Positions 7,494 through 7,614 of a stretch of DNA of 7,614 nt are shown here, one piece after another. The stretch covers positions 1 through 7,614 of the forward strand of contig UQRU01000101.1 in assembly GCA_900543475.1 (NCBI GenBank), written 5' to 3'. Positions within the stretch are counted from its first letter, which is position 1; the number at the start of each line of letters is the position of its first letter. Made by a program: the position numbers and the translations under genes. A model generated the notes under the pieces. The model worked only from the letters and a program-made list of their open reading frames with translations, made no database searches and was not told the origin of the DNA. The stretch comes from an uncultured Eubacteriales bacterium (GTDB lineage Bacteria > Bacillota > Clostridia > Christensenellales > CAG-138).

Positions 7494-7536
7494 AACGCCA
7501 AGGGACCGGGGCCGCAGGCCCCGGTCCCTTGGCGTT
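7494..7536. repeat. Perfect 20-bp-stem hairpin with a 3-nt loop
   Basis: The left arm AACGCCAAGGGACCGGGGCC (7494-7513) is the exact reverse complement of the right arm (7517-7536), around the loop GCA. The stem is long and GC-rich, so an RNA or single-stranded DNA hairpin would be very stable. There is no run of T after it on either strand: the plus strand continues GTCAGCTTG and the minus strand GGTTTGGGGG. It therefore does not fit a textbook intrinsic terminator and looks more like a REP-type palindromic element or the 3' end of an upstream transcript. Confidence 0.85.
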
Positions 7537-7614
7537 GTCAGCTTGTCGAAAAACCTCTGGCGAATGGAAGATCGCGGCCCTTTTAGGCTTTAATCGGATT
7601 TGGCGGCACAAGGT
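7537..7614. other. Intergenic DNA upstream of the hairpin element
   Basis: No gene, RNA gene or good promoter was recognised here. A minus-strand reading frame from a TTG at 7611 runs through this stretch and through both hairpins. It has no ribosome binding site in view and a composition dictated by the repeats, so it is not called as a gene. Confidence 0.5.

Noticed and set aside
7351..7611. Minus-strand open frame of 86 codons starting at a TTG
   Set aside because: It runs straight through both hairpins and the GC-rich repeat, has a Pro/Gly/Arg-rich composition set by those repeats, and overlaps the candidate promoter and the thpR ribosome binding site. No family was recognised.
1..7614. 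Novel defence system, CRISPR array or mobile element
   Set aside because: No transposase, integrase, reverse transcriptase, spacer-repeat array or defence-type domain was found. The three genes are recognised housekeeping families, although AddAB does also degrade phage DNA in its normal role.

Overview
The window is GC-rich bacterial DNA holding one compact operon of three genes, all on the minus strand, with repeat-rich intergenic DNA at both ends. In transcription order the genes are thpR (RNA 2',3'-cyclic phosphodiesterase), addB and addA (the two subunits of the AddAB helicase-nuclease). AddAB in place of RecBCD, AddB with a four-cysteine iron-sulfur signature, and strong AGGAGG-type ribosome binding sites all point to a Firmicute. 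The base composition suggests a high-GC member of the Clostridia, such as a gut Oscillospirales-like lineage. That placement is inference; the window has no marker RNA gene.

Layout from high to low coordinates, following transcription: 7537-7614 is short non-coding DNA. 7494-7536 is a perfect 20-bp-stem hairpin, followed by an imperfect GC-rich hairpin at 7450-7491 and one copy of a GC-rich repeat at 7432-7452. A candidate extended -10 promoter lies at 7397-7425. A short hairpin at 7371-7387 would sit near the 5' end of the mRNA, followed by the thpR ribosome binding site. thpR occupies 6811-7344, addB 3529-6807 (3 nt after thpR) and addA 102-3545 (overlapping the addB end by 17 nt). Bases 1-101 are homopolymer-rich and contain the second copy of the repeat, in inverted orientation.

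AddA supplies the motor (all main UvrD/Rep-type motifs are visible) and one nuclease domain. AddB supplies a degenerate helicase fold that keeps a Walker A motif, a second nuclease domain and the Fe-S cluster. Together they resect double-strand breaks and load RecA at Chi sites. ThpR is an RNA 2H phosphoesterase whose link to this pathway is not obvious. The spacing indicates tight co-transcription and translational coupling.

The coding part looks complete and ordinary, with no sign of a new defence or mobile system. The less ordinary signals are in the flanks: inverted copies of the same repeat on both sides of the operon, a very stable hairpin without a terminator U-tract, and long homopolymers that may be an assembly edge.
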